Source: Taeniopygia guttata
Taxonomy: Eukaryota; Chordata; Aves; Passeriformes; Estrildidae
Reading direction: 5' to 3'
Length of the DNA: 64,000 nt
Assembly (NCBI RefSeq): GCF_048771995.1
Contig: NC_133026.1
Coordinates: forward strand, 108,806,001 to 108,870,000
The first letter of the stretch is position 1; every line of letters starts with the position of its first letter. The notes below the pieces were generated by a model. That model had not been told where the DNA came from and searched no databases. It saw only the letters and a program-made list of their open reading frames with translations. Shown here piece by piece: positions 59,469 to 64,000 of this stretch. The translations under genes and the position numbers were made by a program.

Positions 59469-62400
59469 TAGAAAAGGTGTTGGTTCACAGAAGCTGGGGG
59501 GTGGGGAGACCTTTTCAGTAGCACATGAATTCAGTGTTCAGAATCTTCCACACAGGCAATGTGTTTTGTGTGGCTCCCTGCACAACTAATCTGTTGTTAC
59601 TTATTCTTTTCTCCTGCAGTATAGATGGACCCTGTGTAACAGGGGACAGGGTTTCAGAGAACAGCCCTCATTTTGTTCAGTACAATACAGCCTTCTCAAC
59701 TCCTAATGCTGCCACTTGAACCTTCAAACCCTCAAAACAGGCAAGAGAAGAATAATTTTGAAATGACTAAAGCAAATAACTGATTTGAATCTCTGGGTGT
59801 AATGTAAAACCAGCTTAAGGGCTAGTAAAAACTTTTATGGAACATTTTTCACACCTGGTAGCTCATACAAACGCTCCCTATAGATACTTCTCAACTTTCC
59901 AAAGAAAAGAGACAGTTGCTATTGTCTTGAACAGATTTCCCATCAGATGCTTGGTGAAGATCAGAGAGGAGAGGCATTACATGTCTGCTTGCACGTGATT
60001 AACTGGCATCACTGCAGACTAGTGGATACATTCATTTATGTAAGGACAAGGTTTTAGGCTTTATCAGTGACATTTCAGATCCCAGCCAAGGAACCTTTGC
60101 TGATTACCATGACTCACCCAGATTAATACTTCCCACAACAAATTTCATAATACTGAAAGAAGTATAAAAAAGGTCCACAATAATACAGAAAAAATGCCTA
60201 CCACTGAAAGCCATTTTTGGTGAATGCTGATATTTCTATATTGCAACACCTCAGAACACAATTCACACACTAAATCTGTTCCATGTACACAAAATTTAAC
60301 AGATTTTTATCCATAAAGGCATAGAGACATGCAAGCACAATTCCCAAAAGATGAAGGAATTCCCATTCTCATAGTTAGAAGTGAAAGGAGTGGGCTGGAG
60401 AGGGAAATGACTGTAGTTAAAACTGTCAAGGAGTCTCAAGGAATGAATATGCATTGCCTGACCTGAATCTATTCCAGTTTCACATGGTACAAAAACAGAA
60501 CATTTGTTTCCATATGAAAAACAAAAAAATAAATGTGTTTCCATGGCTTTCCTAGGTAAAGTTGCATTTGAATCTGTTTTGAGATAGCACTTTTTGTAAA
60601 ATGGTTTGGTTACTATTAAATTCTTCAGAGCACTTCAGGCTGGTAAAGGATAAAGTAGTTGGCTCCCTAAAACAATATTGCTCTCGGGTATTGTAAAATA
60701 AACAGAAAGACACCCTTAATTTCAAGAAAAAACCCAACCAAACATTATCAGCAGGAGACCTCTGTTCATATTTCATTAAACGGGATGGAATTTATTGCTC
60801 AGTAAGGAAGTTCAGGATGTCAATTTTTTTGCCATTTGGTGCAAAGCTGGACGTTGCTGTGTGAAGCAGGTGTGGCAGAGAGTAGAGTTGTTCAAGCATG
60901 CTAAAGCAAGAACGTCCTGTGAACTCCTCCAGAACACTAAGGCTTCATTTACTCATTTGTTATCCTAAAGTCATACTTGTCAGCTTCAGGTATCTGAACC
61001 CAAATGCTCCCAAACACAGTACTGGCACTTCATGCACTTGCCCTTGAGGAGCATGTATGACTAACCTACCTTTTAAGGATACCTATGCTGAGCTATGAGA
61101 CATGGGATTCACTCTTGTACTAAATTCTGCACTGAGAGGTATTTAATTTTATCTTTTATTAGCAACTCTTGGCAACTGTCACTATCAGCACTGCAACAAA
61201 GAAATTGTGGAAGATGGAAAAGGAAAAAGAAAATGAAAGATTGGTGATATTAATAGTTATATCTTCCAAGAAACTAAATTCACATAAAATGATAAAATTA
61301 TGAAGCTCAGAAATTGTGGTCTTTCAGCTACAAAAGGTAACTCTACCCTATTTAGCACAGTGAATCTATTCTATTCCAATAAATGAGGGGAAAAGAGAGT
61401 TGAGGTGAGGATTCAGAGGAAGCTATTTGGCATCCATCCCAGAGAACTGCTAAGCCCTCTCCTTCCATCCCTGCCTGAAGCCCCAACCCACCAGAACACA
61501 AAGAAGAGTTTCCAAGGAATTAACTTATGCCCCAGTTCAGAGGGAAATCTGGTGCCACACTTACAGAATAGGAAACAGTGAAGCTCAAGGATATCAGGGT
61601 CATTATGTCTGATGACACGAAAGTTTGAGTGTACAGCTAGTTTACAGGAGGTGATATGAAAAATAGGTAAAAGGCTGTTTATTCTTAAAAACCCCTAAAT
61701 CCTAAAATACAGAGCTTAGTTTCTGCTTTGTGAAAACCACCCAGTCGCTTTGTGAAAAACTGTGGATGTTTGAGTAGCCAAAGAGGCAACCTGGAAGGGT
61801 GGGGAAGATTTTTGTGGGTGGAAGCAGGAAGACAAAGAGGTTGAAAAAGAAAGAAAATTGCGTACATCAGCACAACTACTCAGATGAACATGAATGTTCA
61901 ATCCCAGCTTGGATGCATAAAAGCTTAAACCAGTAGAATCCAGTTTTCACAAGTTCACAGCCATGAGCAGAGAGACCTTCTCTCTCTAGAGAAGGGAAGA
62001 GAGGGGGAGGAGAACAAGCAAGTTAGCCAAGGAAGGCCATCTGTTAAGTGAACTTGAGCTATGAACTCAAGACCTGCCCTTACTAGGCTCAGACATTAAT
62101 AGAAGTGTCCAGAAAACACCAACAGCTAAACATAAAAATTACTTTAAATCAACAAAACTGAAAAAAAAGTAAACACAGAGGTGTTTTATTTTAAAATAAA
62201 TGCTACAGCCCCTTAATCACAAATTAGATGCAAAATAAACCTTACAACCAACTCCAAAGCAAAACATTCTTAGCAATTTCAAAGGTGTATTCTCATCAGT
62301 TAGGAATAGGACAACAGTTAATGCTATGCATATGCCAAAATTTCTCCTGGCAGCATTTGTAAAGTTAGGAAGAAGTATTTTGGAGAGATACAAGAAGAAA

Positions 62401-62817
62401 AGGGAGTGGGACAAAAAGCCGCCCACACACATCCCCAGCTCCTAGCAGAAAGGGAGAAAACAGCGAATCTCAACATCAGCTCCAGATTTCGGGCAGTAAT
62501 TCAGAAGGCTGGGAAACATGAGAAACTAGATGGCTATAACCCTTACCACTACACCTTGTGGTACACCACCAAACTTCCTTTCCCACAGAAAGAAACGTCA
62601 GCAGTATACTGCAGGTGATAAAGACAGGTTCATTCCTTTCCTCATCTTGCTGTCCAACTCTTAAGAGCATCTCATAAAACAAGACAAACATCAGAATAAA
62701 ATCGTTCATTTTAAAGTAAAGTTTCAGTGCTACAGATCCAGCGTTTAGCAATAAGCAGGAAATAAAGGGGAGGTATGTCTGTCCTTACAAGACAAATCTA
62801 TAATGTTCTTAATGAGG

Positions 62818-63170
62818 CATGGACCTCTGGAGGTCATGAACTTCTCAAAGCAAGACTAACCTGAAAGGTGGATTCCAGCATCCAGTTCCATCAGGGTTGG
62901 AAGGTGTCCAAGGATGGACACTTCTTGTCACCTCTGGGTGATCCTTTCCAAGCTTTAACAACAATGATGGTGAAAAGCTTTTCCTTACATCCAAGCCTAA
63001 GTTTCCCTGTTGGACATGGCATATGTTGCTCTTTCATTGTGCTCCTAGAAGTATTTCACTTGTCTTATCTCAAAACTCCTTGTGGCTGGTGGACACTGTC
63101 ACCCCCTGTGTTTCTCTTCTCCAGGCTCCAAGCCTAACTTACTCCAGCTATTCTCATAACACTACATGCT
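62818..63170 (-). mobile_element. Old diverged CR1 fragment, intron 2
   Basis: Plus-strand reading shows the reverse-oriented CR1 3' region: 'gacctctggaggtcatgaac', 'agggttggaaggtgtccaag', 'ggtgaaaagcttttccttac', 'ttctccaggctccaagcc'. It is clearly more diverged than the other copies. Edges are approximate. Confidence 0.75.
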
Positions 63171-63423
63171 ACAGCCCCCAGGTGGCTGTGACTTTTTCCT
63201 GCTGATCACTAGTTCCAGATACACTAAAATTTGCAGAGAGCTCTTCACTGCTAAATAAGCTTGCCAGTAAGATCATTCTGAAGTTAGCAACCTTCCTTCT
63301 CTGACATTCCCTTTATACAATACGTTACTGCAATCTCCCGCAACATGAACTATGTCTAGTTTCATAGTTTTATCTATAAATGGTTAAATACTGGAAATGT
63401 AAACCAAATCTTTTCTACCCCAT

Positions 63424-63449
63424 CCCCCCCCCCAAAAAAAAAAAAAAAA
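63424..63449. repeat. C10/A16 homopolymer junction
   Basis: Ten C residues pass directly into sixteen A residues. Confidence 0.95.
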
Positions 63450-63470
63450 TCATTATATATTTAACATGTA

Positions 63471-63494
63471 CAATGTCCACACCAATGTCCACAC
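63471..63494. repeat. Exact 12-bp tandem duplication
   Basis: CAATGTCCACAC occurs twice head to tail without mismatch. Confidence 0.95.
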
Positions 63495-64000
63495 TTGGTG
63501 CTGCCTTTTTTTCAGATTTTACAGTTTTCAGGACATATTTTTATAGTAGTTTTTTTACTATGAAAGAAGATTGCTTGTAATTATGTGACTCCAAAAATCA
63601 TGGTGTCCAACGAAATAACAAATAAAACAATTACTGAAGAAAAAATAAATCAAGAATTGAGAGGAATTCCCTTGATGAACTGAGAAATTCCCTTGAGGAA
63701 CTTGCTCCATTGTTCTCAAATGAATATCCTCCCTGCTATGAGATGAATAAAAGCTAAAATATACTTCTCTGATACGAAAATTGATAGAAATACTAATGAT
63801 CTAAAAAGACAGGCACAAAGACTGAAAACACCACTTTCAGAGAGAGATTACAAAATGCCAGTCATGGGAAAACCTTCCTTCCACTCCCACCAGAGCTGCT
63901 AATCTCCCATTTAATCCTCCCCCTCTTCTTCATTTTGGAAAATAAATTATGAAGCCAGAAGAAGCCAATGTAATCATCTAGGTCTTTATCTGTTTGATGG

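Overview
The window looks like avian nuclear DNA. It has several 3' ends of CR1 retrotransposons with the typical 'attctatg'-type terminus, solo retroviral LTRs with 6-bp target duplications, compact introns and low overall CpG. A turtle or crocodilian cannot be strictly excluded.

One protein-coding gene is visible: the 3' part of GAREM1 (GRB2-associated regulator of MAPK1, formerly FAM59A), on the minus strand. Four coding exons can be placed to the base by splice sites and reading phase: 40860-40990, 30106-31281, 24929-25095 and 20614-21526. Together they encode about 795 residues, from inside the N-terminal CABIT domain, through proline-rich SH3-binding motifs and both known regulatory tyrosines (human Y105 and Y453), to the C-terminal SAM domain and stop. 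The first two coding exons (about 88 residues in the human protein) were not found and probably lie beyond base 64000. The protein is an adaptor that couples receptor tyrosine kinases to GRB2/SHP2 and ERK.

Layout: 1-20.4 kb is intergenic sequence downstream of GAREM1, with a solo LTR (169-656) and a CR1 fragment (12736-13097). 20.4-20.6 kb is candidate 3'UTR. 20.6-41.0 kb holds the four exons. Intron 5 carries a CR1 and a (TA)18 tract, and intron 3 carries two CR1 copies and a second solo LTR (38215-38538). 41-64 kb is the partial, very long intron 2, with an old CR1 copy, short low-complexity tracts and possible ancient repeat fragments.

I saw no tRNA, rRNA, CRISPR array, prokaryotic-type operon or second protein gene. 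I found no convincing undescribed system. The most checkable observations are the two solo LTRs, a CpG-rich patch inside the large GAREM1 exon, two adjacent hairpins at 16.7 kb, and several short structure-prone tracts.
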